A DNA stretch of 64,000 nt, taken from assembly GCA_030538475.1 (NCBI GenBank), contig JAUNTX010000004.1, positions 248,001 to 312,000 on the forward strand. Direction: 5' to 3'. The notes beneath the pieces were generated by a model. The model did not search any database and was not told where the DNA came from. It saw only the letters and a list, made by a program, of their open reading frames with translations. The DNA is from Dermabacter sp. (GTDB lineage: Bacteria > Actinomycetota > Actinomycetes > Actinomycetales > Dermabacteraceae). The position numbers and the translations under genes are program-made. This document shows, in pieces, positions 54,538 to 63,513 of this stretch. Position 1 is the stretch's first letter, and every line of letters starts with the position of its first letter.

Positions 54538-54543
54538 TAGGGT
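54538..54543 (+). promoter_or_regulatory. Candidate -10 TAGGGT, leaderless promoter for thyX
   Basis: TAGGGT ends six bases before ATG 54550, so the transcript probably starts at the ATG; no ribosome site is present. Confidence 0.4.
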
Positions 54544-54549
54544 GGATAC

Positions 54550-55269
54550 ATGAGTGAGATTACTTTTCGAAGCGACGTCACCGTTGACCTGGTCCGCTCA
54601 CAGGCCTCCGATTCCGACGTGATCTTTGCGGCCCGCGTCTCCACGCAGGGCGAACAGTCCAAGGACGCCGTGGGGACGGAAACTTCCTCCCGCGACCGCG
54701 GCCTCATCAGCTACCTCATGCGGGACCGCCACGGCAGCCCGTTCGAACACAACAGCTTCACGTTCTACGTCGAGGCGCCCATCTTCGTGTTCCGCGAGTT
54801 CATGCGCCACCGCATCGCCTCCTACAACGAGGAATCGGGACGCTACAGGGAAATGCGCCCCGTGTTCTACGTGCCCGGCCATGATCGCAAGCTCATCCAG
54901 AAGGGCAAGCCCGGCGCCTACGACTTCTACGAGGGCACCGAGGACCAGCACGAGGTGGTGCAGCGCGCCTTCCGCACCCAGTGCGAGAGCGCGTTTGCCG
55001 CGTACCAGGAGATGCTCGAGGCGGGCGTGGCCCGCGAGGTGGCTCGGGGCGTGCTCCCGCTCACCCTGTTCAGCTCGATGTACGTGACCATGAACGCGCG
55101 CAGCATCATGAACTTCCTGTCCCTGCGCACCACGCGCGAAGGCACCCACTTCCCCTCGTTCCCGCAGCGGGAAATCGAGATGGTGGGCGAAAAGATGGAG
55201 GAGTTCTTCGCCGAGAAGATGCCCCTCACCTACGACGCCTTCAACGCCGCCGGCCGGGTTGCCCCCTGA
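54550..55269 (+). CDS. thyX: FAD-dependent thymidylate synthase ThyX
   Basis: Makes dTMP with flavin and methylene-tetrahydrofolate. 239 residues. The ThyX signature RHRIASYNEESGRY lies at 86-99 and matches RHRxxSxNExSxR. Later segments (SSMYVTMNARSIMNFLSLR) are conserved. Followed by dapA and RNase J, a common actinobacterial order (thyX-dapA). Confidence 0.97.
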   Translation: MSEITFRSDVTVDLVRSQASDSDVIFAARVSTQGEQSKDAVGTETSSRDRGLISYLMRDRHGSPFEHNSFTFYVEAPIFVFREFMRHRIASYNEESGRYREMRPVFYVPGHDRKLIQKGKPGAYDFYEGTEDQHEVVQRAFRTQCESAFAAYQEMLEAGVAREVARGVLPLTLFSSMYVTMNARSIMNFLSLRTTREGTHFPSFPQREIEMVGEKMEEFFAEKMPLTYDAFNAAGRVAP

Positions 55270-55339
55270 GCGCGGCACCGGCCCTCGTATATTTCCCCCA
55301 CCCCGGTACCCACGGCCAGGCAGGCCACTGGAGGACACC

Positions 55340-56284
55340 ATGACTCGCGCGAGCGACACGACACCGCGCTTTGGCACCCTCGGGGTGGCCATCGTGACGC
55401 CCTACACCGAGGATCTGGAGCGCGTGGATCACGACGCCCTGTCCCGCCTCACCCGGCACCTCGTGGATGCGGGGCACGATCTCATCGTCACGAACGGCAC
55501 CACGGGCGAATCGCCGACCACCACCGACGAAGAAAAGCACGAGGTCGTGAAGACCGTGCGGGAGGCCGCGGGGCCCGACGTGCGGGTGCTTGCCGCGGCG
55601 GGCACGAACGACACGCGCCACTCCCTGAAGCTCGCGCGCGAGGCGGCGAACAACGGGCACGCCGACGGCCTCCTGCTCGTGACGCCGTACTACAACAAGC
55701 CCACGCAGCGCGGCCTCATCGAGCACACTCTCGCCATTGTGAACGAGACCGATCTGCCCGCGATGCTCTACGACATCCCCGGCCGGGCCGGCATCCCCAT
55801 CGAATACGCGAGCGCCGTCGAACTCGCCGAGCACCCGCGGATCGTGGCGCTCAAGGAAGCCAAGAGCAACATCCACGAAGGTTCCGCGCTCATCGCCGCA
55901 ACGGACCTCGATGTGTATTCGGGTGAAGACGCACTCAACCTGCCGTGGCTGGCCGTCGGCGCCGTCGGCGTAGTCTCCGTGACCTCTCACGTGACCGGCC
56001 GCCTGGACCGCCTGCAGATCGACGCCGTGCGCCGCGGGGACCTGGACCTCGCCCAGCGCATCCACCTGGCCCGCATCCCGTTCGTCAACGCGATCATGAA
56101 CCAGGGCCCCGGCACCATGGCCGTGAAGTACGCCCTCGCCCAGCAGGGCATCCTGCCGCACGCCCGCTCCCGCGGGCCGCTCGGCACCGTGAGCGAAGAC
56201 GCCGCGGCGGTCATCCGCGCGGCGATCGCCACCCTCGAACCTCTCCTCGACTCCTTCGAGGATCCCTCTACAACGGAGAAGTGA
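55340..56284 (+). CDS. dapA: 4-hydroxy-tetrahydrodipicolinate synthase
   Basis: Condenses pyruvate with aspartate semialdehyde in lysine/DAP synthesis. 314 residues. VTNGTTGESPT, catalytic Tyr144 in YDIPGRAG and the Schiff-base Lys172 in IVALKEAKSN are visible. ATG 55340 follows GGAGGAC. The stop region leads into the RNase J start. Confidence 0.97.
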   Translation: MTRASDTTPRFGTLGVAIVTPYTEDLERVDHDALSRLTRHLVDAGHDLIVTNGTTGESPTTTDEEKHEVVKTVREAAGPDVRVLAAAGTNDTRHSLKLAREAANNGHADGLLLVTPYYNKPTQRGLIEHTLAIVNETDLPAMLYDIPGRAGIPIEYASAVELAEHPRIVALKEAKSNIHEGSALIAATDLDVYSGEDALNLPWLAVGAVGVVSVTSHVTGRLDRLQIDAVRRGDLDLAQRIHLARIPFVNAIMNQGPGTMAVKYALAQQGILPHARSRGPLGTVSEDAAAVIRAAIATLEPLLDSFEDPSTTEK

Positions 56285-56289
56285 CGCCA

Positions 56290-57981
56290 GTGACCTCACC
56301 CTTTCCCACCCACCTTGGCCAGGCCCCGAAGCTGAAGAACGGCACGCTACGCGTGACCGCCCTCGGCGGCCTCGGCGAGGTGGGCCGCAACATGACCGTC
56401 TTCGAATACGAGGGGCGCCTGCTCGTCGTGGACTGCGGCGTGCTGTTCCCCGAAGAATCCCAGCCGGGGGTCGATCTGATCCTCCCGGACTTCACCCCCA
56501 TCGCGGACCGCCTCGACGACATCGTGGCGATCGTGCTCACCCACGGCCACGAAGACCACATCGGCGCCGTCCCCTACCTCTTGCGCCTCAAGCCCGACAT
56601 TCCCCTCGTGGGCAGCCAGCTCACCCTCGCGTTCGTCGAGGCGAAGCTCAAGGAGCACCGCCTGAGCCCCTACACCCTCGCGGTGAAGGAAGGCGACGTG
56701 GAGAAGCTGGGCCCGTTCGAGTGCGAGTTCGTGGCCGTCAACCACTCGATCCCGGACGCGCTCGCGGTAGCGATCACGACCCCCGCGGGCGTGGTTCTGC
56801 ACACGGGCGATTTCAAGATGGACCAGCTGCCGCTCGATGGCCGCCTCACGGACCTGCGGGCGTTCGCGCGGCTCGGGGAGAAGGGCGTGGACCTCTTCCT
56901 CGTGGATTCCACGAACGCGGAAGTGCCGGGCTTCACGGTGCAGGAGCGCGAGATCGGGCCCGTGCTCGATTCGATCTTCGAACGCTCCCCGCAAAAGATC
57001 GTGGTGGCCTCGTTCTCGAGCCACGTGCACCGCGTCCAGCAGGTGCTCGATGCCGCCGCGGCGCGGGGCCGCAAGGTCGCGTTCGTGGGCCGTTCGATGG
57101 TGCGCAACATGACGATTGCCGCGGACATGGGCTACCTCCACGTCCCCGAGAACACCCTGATCGACGTGAAGAAGGCGGACGCCCTTGCCGACGATCAGGT
57201 GGTGTTCATGTGCACCGGCAGCCAGGGCGAACCGATGGCCGCACTCGGCAGGATCGCCAACCGCAACCACCGGATCGAAGTGGGGCCGGGCGATGTCATC
57301 ATCCTCGCCTCCTCGCTCATCCCCGGGAACGAGAACGACGTGTTCCGCGTGGTCAACGGGCTCATGGAGCTCGGGGCCGACGTCATCCACCAGGCGAGCG
57401 CGCGCGTCCACGTGTCCGGTCACGCGAGCGAGGGTGAACTGCTGTACTGCTACAACATCCTCAAGCCGAAGAACGTCATGCCCGTGCACGGCGAGGTGCG
57501 CCACCTCATCGCCAACGGCAAGATCGCGGAAGCGGCCGGGGTGCCGAGCGAGCGCGTGATCCTCGCGAAGGACGGCACCGTCATCGACCTGAAGAACGGC
57601 GTGGCGAAGGCCGTAGGCGAAGTGCCCGTCGGCTACGTGTACGTGGACGGCTCGAGCGTGGGCGAGGTGAGCGAGTCCGACCTCAAGGACCGCCGCATCC
57701 TGTCTGAAGAGGGCTTCATTTCCCTGTTCGCCGTGGTCAATTCGGAGACGGGCGAACTCATCGCAGGCCCCGAAATCCACTCGCGCGGCATTGCCGAAGA
57801 CAACGAGGTGTTCGAGCGGATCAAGCCGGACATCGTGAAGGCTCTGCGCCAGGTGATCGAGGATGAGCGCGGGCACGATGCTCACCAGCTTCAGCAGGCG
57901 ATGCGCCGTGTGGTGGGCCGGTACGCGAGTCAGCGACTGCGCCGCAAGCCCATGATCATCCCCGTGGTGGTCGAGGCGTAG
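56290..57981 (+). CDS. rnj: Ribonuclease J
   Basis: Metallo-beta-lactamase RNase with 5'-3' exo- and endonuclease activity, a main RNA-turnover enzyme with PNPase. 563 residues: LTHGHEDHIG (metal motif), GDFKMDQ, CTGSQGEPMAAL, the beta-CASP region and the C-terminal domain ending QRLRRKPMIIPVVVEA. I choose GTG 56290, nine bases after GGAGAA; GTG 56281 is too close to the ribosome site. The 3' end overlaps the small minus-strand gene. Confidence 0.96.
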   Translation: MTSPFPTHLGQAPKLKNGTLRVTALGGLGEVGRNMTVFEYEGRLLVVDCGVLFPEESQPGVDLILPDFTPIADRLDDIVAIVLTHGHEDHIGAVPYLLRLKPDIPLVGSQLTLAFVEAKLKEHRLSPYTLAVKEGDVEKLGPFECEFVAVNHSIPDALAVAITTPAGVVLHTGDFKMDQLPLDGRLTDLRAFARLGEKGVDLFLVDSTNAEVPGFTVQEREIGPVLDSIFERSPQKIVVASFSSHVHRVQQVLDAAAARGRKVAFVGRSMVRNMTIAADMGYLHVPENTLIDVKKADALADDQVVFMCTGSQGEPMAALGRIANRNHRIEVGPGDVIILASSLIPGNENDVFRVVNGLMELGADVIHQASARVHVSGHASEGELLYCYNILKPKNVMPVHGEVRHLIANGKIAEAAGVPSERVILAKDGTVIDLKNGVAKAVGEVPVGYVYVDGSSVGEVSESDLKDRRILSEEGFISLFAVVNSETGELIAGPEIHSRGIAEDNEVFERIKPDIVKALRQVIEDERGHDAHQLQQAMRRVVGRYASQRLRRKPMIIPVVVEA

Positions 57982-58297
57982 CCTCTCCCTCTGTCTCCTC
58001 GCGCGCTTCGGCCGCCTTTCGGCGCTCGGTGCGCGCGAGCGAGGCCTTCCACAGGTAGGCGGCGATGATGCCCACGGCGCCGATCTGTATAAAGACCGGA
58101 CCCATGCTCGTCCACGTGACGGCATCGCCCTGGGCGAGGGCGATGATCGTGAGGACGAGCCCGCCGAAGGCCATGAAGGCGCCGGAGAATCGGAGGGCCT
58201 TCCACGCGGCGTCCCCGGGAGGATCGCCCCACGGAGCCTTCTGTTGATCGGGAGCCGTCGGTTGATCGGGGGTCTGGGGCGGGGGCGTCTGCGGCAT
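57956..58297 (-). CDS. Two-helix membrane protein of unknown function
   Basis: 113 residues. A Pro/Gln-rich N-terminus (about 1-35) is followed by two membrane helices (FSGAFMAFGGLVLTIIAL and GPVFIQIGAVGIIAAYLW) and a charged tail (RTERRKAAEAREE). No family assigned. ATG 58295-58297 (complement) follows AGGAGCG. The 3' end overlaps rnj by 26 bases; the 5' end diverges from ftsK. Confidence 0.68.
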   Translation of the reverse strand: MPQTPPPQTPDQPTAPDQQKAPWGDPPGDAAWKALRFSGAFMAFGGLVLTIIALAQGDAVTWTSMGPVFIQIGAVGIIAAYLWKASLARTERRKAAEAREETEGEATPRPPRG

Positions 58298-58471
58298 CGG
58301 TGGCGCTCCTAATGTTGTGGCGGTGAGACCCACCCCATCACGCGAGCCTGGGAAGCGCACGGCTCGCGCAGGCTCGGGCGCCGGGGCGCGTCAGCGTTGC
58401 CTGGGTCGCGTTCGGCCGCCTCGCGCCGTGTCCCACGCCGCCCGGGAGGCGGCGCGCGGTAGATTGGCATC

Positions 58472-61354
58472 ATGGCGACACGTACGACTTCCCCCGCACG
58501 TGCGTCGAAAGGCTCGAAACGAGGCTCCACCTCCGGTACGTCCCGTACCGGGAGCGGGAGTGCTCCCGACCCCTCGACGCTTCCCCTGCCCTTCCGCGCC
58601 GCGCGAGTGGGCTACCTTGGCGTCGCCCGCGCCGTCGGCGGTTTCGTGCGCGGCATCGGGATCGCCCGCTGGGAGGTCGCGTACGAGGACCGCCGCGACG
58701 GCTTCGCGCTCGGGCTGAGCTTGCTGGCCATCCTCATCATGGTGCCCGAGTGGTTCCAGGTGCGGGCCTTCGGCTTTGAGGCCGTCCACACGGTCGTGGC
58801 CGGAACGTTCGGCATCATGGGCATCGTCGTGCCGCTCCTTCTGGGTGGTTGGGCCGTGCGCATGTTCCGCCGCCCGGACCTCGTGGCCGCCAATACGCGC
58901 ATCGGCGCGGGCATCACCCTCATGATCGCCGCCCTGTGCGCCATCGCGACCGTGAGCGCGCGCGTGCCCACCCCCGCCGATGGCATCGGCGCCCTCGCCC
59001 GCGGCGGCGGCATCGTCGGCTACCTCGTGGCCGCCCCGCTCGTCGCGCTCGTGCCCGGCGTCGTCGTCATCATCCTCGCCGCCATCGCGTGCTTCTTCTC
59101 GATCCTCATCATCACCGCGACCCCCGTCACCGACATCGGCCGGAGCATCGCGCACATGTACCAGGCCCTCGTCGGCCGCGGAGAGCGCGAGGAAGACGAG
59201 CGCGAGAAGTTCGGGCTGGGCCGACGCACGAGGCCCGCCGAGGAGGCGAGCGCCGACGCCCCCGACTCCCCGGGTAAAGCGAGCGCCCTCTTGCGCCGCA
59301 AGCGCCGCACCGAGGCCGAACGCGACCACGATGCGTTCGGTTACGACGGCGATGGCGCCTACGATCAGAGCGCCCAGCGCGAGGCCGACAGCACCCAGGT
59401 GCTGCCCCGCACCTCGAAAGCGGCCCGTGCCGGGAGCACGGCGGCCCTGCCCGAGGCCATTGAGGCCCCCTCGGACGATGTGTACGACTACATCGATGCC
59501 GAAAACTCCCGCACGAAGGTGTTCCCCACCGCGGATGCGGCCGCGGCGGACGCGCCGAAGAGTTCCCGCCCCGCGAGGGGCGCGTCGGCCCCCACCACCG
59601 CTGCCGAACCAGCGCCCACCGCCGAACTCGTGCCCCCGCCCGCCGGGGATCTGCCGCGCGCGGGCGAACAGCTGCAGCTGGGCGGCGACATCGTCTACAT
59701 GCTGCCCGAGTCCTCCTCCCTGCTCGAGGGGCCGCCGTCGAAGTCGCGGTCGGAAGCGAACGATCGGGTGGTGCAAGCCCTCGAAGAGGTGTTCCAGCAG
59801 TTCGGCGTGAACGCCGAGGTGGTGGGCTTCAGCCGCGGACCCACGGTCACGCGGTACGAGGTGGAGCTCGGTACCGGCACGAAGGTCGAGAAGGTCACCG
59901 CGCTCAGCAACAACATCGCGTACGCGGTCGCGAGCGCTGACGTGCGCATCCTGTCGCCGATCCCGGGCAAGAAGGCCATCGGCATCGAAATCCCGAACAC
60001 GGACCGCGAGACCGTGGCGCTCGGCGACGTTCTGCGTTCCTCCGTGGCGCGCGGGAGCGAGCATCCCATGGTCATGGGCATCGGCAAGGACGTGGAGGGC
60101 GGGTACGTCATCGCGAACCTCGCGAAGATGCCGCACCTGCTCGTGGCCGGTGCCACCGGCGCGGGTAAGTCGAGCTTTGTCAACTCGATGATCACCTCGA
60201 TCCTCATGCGGGCCACGCCCGATGAGGTGCGCATGGTGCTCGTGGACCCGAAGCGCGTGGAGCTCACGATCTACGAGGGGATTCCCCACCTCATCACGCC
60301 CATCATCACGAACCCGAAGAAGGCCGCGGAGGCCCTCGAATGGGTGGTCAAGGAGATGGACGCCCGCTACGACGACCTCGCGCTGTACGGCTTCAAGCAC
60401 ATCGATGACTACAACAAGGCGGTGCGCGCCGGGCAGGTGAGCCCGCCGCCCGGCTCCGAGCGGACCGTGGCGCCCTACCCCTACCTCCTCGTCGTGGTGG
60501 ATGAGCTCGCGGACCTCATGATGGTGGCCCCGCGCGATGTCGAAGCGTCGATCCAGCGGATCACTCAGCTGGCCCGCGCCGCGGGCATTCACCTCGTGCT
60601 CGCGACGCAGCGGCCGTCGGTCGATGTGGTCACGGGCATCATCAAGGCCAACGTGCCGTCCCGGCTCGCGTTCGCCACGAGCTCGCTCCAGGATTCGCGC
60701 GTGATCCTCGATTCGGTGGGCGCCGAAAAGCTCATCGGCCAGGGCGACGCGCTCTTTCACCCGATGGGTGTCGCGAAGCCCATGCGCGTCCAGGGCGCGT
60801 GGGTGAACGAGTCGGAGATTCACAAGGTTGTGGACCACGTGAAAGCGCAAATGAAGCCGAACTACCGCGAGGACGTGGCGCAGGTGGCGGCAAAGAAGCA
60901 GATCGACGACGACATCGGCGACGATCTCGAAGTGCTGCTGCAGGCCGTGGAACTCGTGGTGACCACGCAGTTCGGTTCGACCTCGATGCTGCAGCGCAAG
61001 CTGCGCGTGGGCTTCGCAAAGGCCGGGCGCCTCATGGACCTCCTGGAATCGCGCGAGATCGTGGGCCCGAGCGAGGGATCGAAGGCGCGCGATGTGCTCG
61101 TGCGCCCCGAAGACCTGGGCCGCGCCATCGCCCTCATCCGGGGCGAAAGCGTGGACCTGTACGAGGACGAGGCCCAGCAGCAGGCGGGGGCCGACGCCGG
61201 CGACGCGGATGCGGAGCCCGCCCAGGATGCCCGGGGCGATGCGCGCTACGGAAGCGACCCCCTGGCCGCCTCGGCGGGGCCCGATGTCACGCCCAGCTGG
61301 AATGATGATGACGACGAGGACAGCGAAGACGCCTGGCAGCTGACCGGCCGCTAG
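58472..61354 (+). CDS. ftsK: DNA translocase FtsK
   Basis: Septal motor that clears chromosomes and activates XerCD at dif. 960 residues: four to five N-terminal membrane helices, a disordered acidic linker (about 245-400), the ATPase core with Walker A GATGAGKS (560-567) and Walker B LVVVDELADLMM, the conserved GAEKLIGQGDAL segment, and a C-terminal gamma winged helix (VTTQFGSTSMLQRKLRVGFAKAGRLMDLLE). XerC is encoded 39 kb upstream. Confidence 0.97.
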   Translation: MATRTTSPARASKGSKRGSTSGTSRTGSGSAPDPSTLPLPFRAARVGYLGVARAVGGFVRGIGIARWEVAYEDRRDGFALGLSLLAILIMVPEWFQVRAFGFEAVHTVVAGTFGIMGIVVPLLLGGWAVRMFRRPDLVAANTRIGAGITLMIAALCAIATVSARVPTPADGIGALARGGGIVGYLVAAPLVALVPGVVVIILAAIACFFSILIITATPVTDIGRSIAHMYQALVGRGEREEDEREKFGLGRRTRPAEEASADAPDSPGKASALLRRKRRTEAERDHDAFGYDGDGAYDQSAQREADSTQVLPRTSKAARAGSTAALPEAIEAPSDDVYDYIDAENSRTKVFPTADAAAADAPKSSRPARGASAPTTAAEPAPTAELVPPPAGDLPRAGEQLQLGGDIVYMLPESSSLLEGPPSKSRSEANDRVVQALEEVFQQFGVNAEVVGFSRGPTVTRYEVELGTGTKVEKVTALSNNIAYAVASADVRILSPIPGKKAIGIEIPNTDRETVALGDVLRSSVARGSEHPMVMGIGKDVEGGYVIANLAKMPHLLVAGATGAGKSSFVNSMITSILMRATPDEVRMVLVDPKRVELTIYEGIPHLITPIITNPKKAAEALEWVVKEMDARYDDLALYGFKHIDDYNKAVRAGQVSPPPGSERTVAPYPYLLVVVDELADLMMVAPRDVEASIQRITQLARAAGIHLVLATQRPSVDVVTGIIKANVPSRLAFATSSLQDSRVILDSVGAEKLIGQGDALFHPMGVAKPMRVQGAWVNESEIHKVVDHVKAQMKPNYREDVAQVAAKKQIDDDIGDDLEVLLQAVELVVTTQFGSTSMLQRKLRVGFAKAGRLMDLLESREIVGPSEGSKARDVLVRPEDLGRAIALIRGESVDLYEDEAQQQAGADAGDADAEPAQDARGDARYGSDPLAASAGPDVTPSWNDDDDEDSEDAWQLTGR

Positions 61355-61376
61355 GAACGAGAGAGGGACACCCACC

Positions 61377-61979
61377 ATGAGCACCGCCCCCACCGCGCGC
61401 CCCCAGGGCGAAGTTCCCCTGTGGAACATCGCCAACATCCTCACCATGGCCCGCTGCGTCATGGTGCCGATCTTCGTGGTGGTGGCGGCCCTGTTCCACG
61501 AGGACATCGCGATGCGCTGGGTGATCGCCGGGATCTTCGTGCTCGCGATGGCCACCGACTTCGTGGACGGCTACCTCGCGCGCTCGCGCAACCTGGTCAC
61601 CGACTTCGGCAAGATCATGGACCCCATCGCCGACAAGGCGATGACCGGTGCGGCGCTCATCATGCTGAGCGTGTGGGAGTACGTTCCGTGGTGGATCACG
61701 ATCCTCATCCTCGTGCGGGAGTTCGGGATCACCCTCATGCGCTTCACGATCCTGAAGTACGGGGCGCTGCCCGCAAACTTCAGCGGCAAGGCGAAGACCA
61801 TGATGCAGTCCGTGGCCATTACGTTCTGCCTCATGCCGTTTGAGCTGCTGTGGCCGCCCGCGTGGTGGATCGGCATCACCCTCATCGTGATCGCCCTGGT
61901 CCTCACCCTGTGGTCGGGCTTCCTCAATGTTCGAGACGGCCTGCGGTTGCGCCGCGAGACCCTCGCCGCCCGTGGCTGA
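61377..61979 (+). CDS. pgsA: CDP-diacylglycerol-glycerol-3-phosphate 3-phosphatidyltransferase
   Basis: Makes phosphatidylglycerophosphate. 200 residues, about six membrane helices. CDP-alcohol phosphotransferase motif DFVDGYLARSRNLVTDFGKI followed by MDPIAD matches D-x2-DG-x2-AR-x8-G-x3-D-x3-D. The substrate assignment rests on the ftsK-pgsA-cinA order. Overlaps cinA by GTGGCTGA. Confidence 0.93.
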   Translation: MSTAPTARPQGEVPLWNIANILTMARCVMVPIFVVVAALFHEDIAMRWVIAGIFVLAMATDFVDGYLARSRNLVTDFGKIMDPIADKAMTGAALIMLSVWEYVPWWITILILVREFGITLMRFTILKYGALPANFSGKAKTMMQSVAITFCLMPFELLWPPAWWIGITLIVIALVLTLWSGFLNVRDGLRLRRETLAARG

Positions 61980-62481
61980 GGCTTTCGCCGCCCCTCTGCT
62001 TGCCCTGCTCGAGGAGCGCGGCCTCACGGTCGCGACCGCGGAATCGCTCACGGGCGGGCTCGTGGTGGCGCGGCTCGTCGACGTGCCCGGCGCGAGCACC
62101 GTCGTGGCCGGTGGCGTGTGCACGTACTCCTTCGAGGCGAAGGCGCGCATTCTGGGCCTTGATCGTGCCGACCTTGAGGCTCGTGGCGCCGTCCGGGAGA
62201 GTGTGGCCGTCTCCATGGCGCGCGCGGCCCAGAGAATCTACGGGGCCGACGTGGCCCTGGCCACTACGGGCGTGGCGGGACCGGGTCCGGATCCGTACGG
62301 GGTTCCGGCAGGCACGGCCTTCGTGGCGTGCGCCGTGGCCGGGAGTGTGCACGTGCGTGAACTGCGCCTCACCGGTGAACGGGCGTGCGTGCGCGCCGGG
62401 GTGGTCGATGCCGCGCTCGCTCTCGGGATCGAGGCGCTGACCAGCACGGATGCTGGCGGCGTGGGGAGCGAGGGCCCCTAA
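61972..62481 (+). CDS. cinA: CinA-C/PncC nicotinamide-nucleotide amidase
   Basis: 169 residues, only the C-terminal CinA domain, which deamidates nicotinamide mononucleotide. TVATAESLTGGLVVARLVDVPGAS, the YSFEAKARILG segment and TTGVAGPGPDPYGVPAGTAF are diagnostic. GTG 61972 overlaps the pgsA stop. Conserved neighbour of recA in Gram-positives. Confidence 0.95.
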   Translation: MAEAFAAPLLALLEERGLTVATAESLTGGLVVARLVDVPGASTVVAGGVCTYSFEAKARILGLDRADLEARGAVRESVAVSMARAAQRIYGADVALATTGVAGPGPDPYGVPAGTAFVACAVAGSVHVRELRLTGERACVRAGVVDAALALGIEALTSTDAGGVGSEGP

Positions 62482-62695
62482 ACCTGTGGCCTTTCACAGT
62501 CACGGCCCGTAGTATCGCGGGAACAAAAGGCCCCCTGGTCGCGTTCCTTCTCATGTGACTACCACTTCTGAGAATGGCCAGATGGCCCGCACATACCGCC
62601 GCCTCGTCACCCCGAGTGCCGGGAAGCCCCGCACGCTCGTGGCCCCGCGCGGCCCCCGCCCCACTTCCGCGGCCGCACAGAAAGGACAGCGCTCG

Positions 62696-63022
62696 ATGGT
62701 GCTTTTCCGCCAAGAACTCGGGGACGTCCTTCGCGACGTCCGCCGCCACCAGGGCAAGACCCTGCGTCAGGTATCCGCCGATGCCCGCGTGTCGCTCGGC
62801 TACCTGAGCGAAATCGAACGCGGCCAGAAGGAAGCCTCGTCCGAACTGCTCGCCTCGATCACCGACGCGCTCGGCTACCCCATGTCGATCATCCTGCGTT
62901 CCGTGGCTGATCGCGTGGCCGTGCACGAAGGCATTGTCGTGCCCGATACCGTGCCCGCCGATCTCGAGGCCCGCGCCCGCCGCGGCAGCGACTCCCTGCC
63001 CGTGCTCGCCGGCACCCACTGA
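62696..63022 (+). CDS. ClgR-like HTH transcriptional regulator
   Basis: 108 residues. Starts MVLFRQELGDVLRDVRRHQG, then a Cro/C1-type helix-turn-helix (KTLRQVSADARVSLGYLSEIERGQKEASSELL). ClgR activates clp protease and repair genes in actinobacteria. I choose ATG 62696 behind AAAGGAC; in-frame GTG 62555 would add 47 Pro/Arg-rich residues not seen in the family. Confidence 0.92.
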   Translation: MVLFRQELGDVLRDVRRHQGKTLRQVSADARVSLGYLSEIERGQKEASSELLASITDALGYPMSIILRSVADRVAVHEGIVVPDTVPADLEARARRGSDSLPVLAGTH

Positions 63023-63026
63023 TGCG

Positions 63027-63281
63027 GTGAGACGCAGCGAATTTCGCGAACGCGCCGAAGCCGCCTTCGGTCCAGAGCTCGCGCGCACCTATGCGCGCGA
63101 GCTCTCTCTTGTGCCCTTCGGCCTCTTGAGTGCCGACGAAGCCATCGAGCAGGGCTTTCCGGTCAAGGATGTCTGGCACACCCTGTGCGATGAAATGAAC
63201 GTGCCCGAGGAACTGCGCTGGGAGGTGCCGCCCCAGATGCGCCGTGTGAGGCGGCCGGGCGCCGGGAGTGGCTTCGAATAA
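63027..63281 (+). CDS. DUF3046 family protein
   Basis: 84 residues. Conserved SEFRERAEAAFGPELARTYARE, LLSADEAIEQGFPVKDVWHTLCDEMNVP. A small actinobacterial protein of unknown role next to recA; it lacks membrane or catalytic features. GTG 63027 lies four bases after the clgR stop. Confidence 0.92.
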   Translation: MRRSEFRERAEAAFGPELARTYARELSLVPFGLLSADEAIEQGFPVKDVWHTLCDEMNVPEELRWEVPPQMRRVRRPGAGSGFE

Positions 63282-63311
63282 TCGAACACGCGGCGCCGAA
63301 ACGGCGTGGAT

Positions 63312-63325
63312 CGAACAGGTGTTCG
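63312..63325. promoter_or_regulatory. LexA (SOS) box upstream of recA
   Basis: CGAACAGGTGTTCG matches the actinobacterial SOS consensus CGAAC-N4-GTTCG exactly. A -10-like TACAGT lies 11 bases downstream. A related half-site, ATCGAACA, is at 63281-63288. Confidence 0.88.
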
Positions 63326-63335
63326 CTTAGGGTGG

Positions 63336-63341
63336 TACAGT
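63336..63341 (+). promoter_or_regulatory. Candidate recA -10 TACAGT
   Basis: TACAGT sits close enough to the LexA box for the repressor to block the -35 region; the leader would be about 165 bases. Confidence 0.5.
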
Positions 63342-63480
63342 ACTGAGCGTGTCCCGGTGCTTCACCCGGCCTGGCCCGTGCCGTTCGGCGCACGGAGGGC
63401 GGGTTATCCACCGCTTGCGGCACCCGGAGTTTAAATGTCTCACCCCCTGCCTACGCTGGGGAGCACATAGCCAGTAACGC

Positions 63481-63495
63481 CCCGCTCACAGCGGG
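63481..63495 (+). promoter_or_regulatory. Small hairpin in the recA leader
   Basis: CCCGCT-CAC-AGCGGG, 18 bases before the recA start; may modulate translation. Confidence 0.35.
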
Positions 63496-63513
63496 ACAAC
63501 GAAAGGACCTGCC

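Noticed and set aside
63404-63412. DnaA-box-like TTATCCACC near recA
   Set aside because: One base off the consensus, single copy, no dnaA/dnaN or AT-rich region; no sign of an origin.
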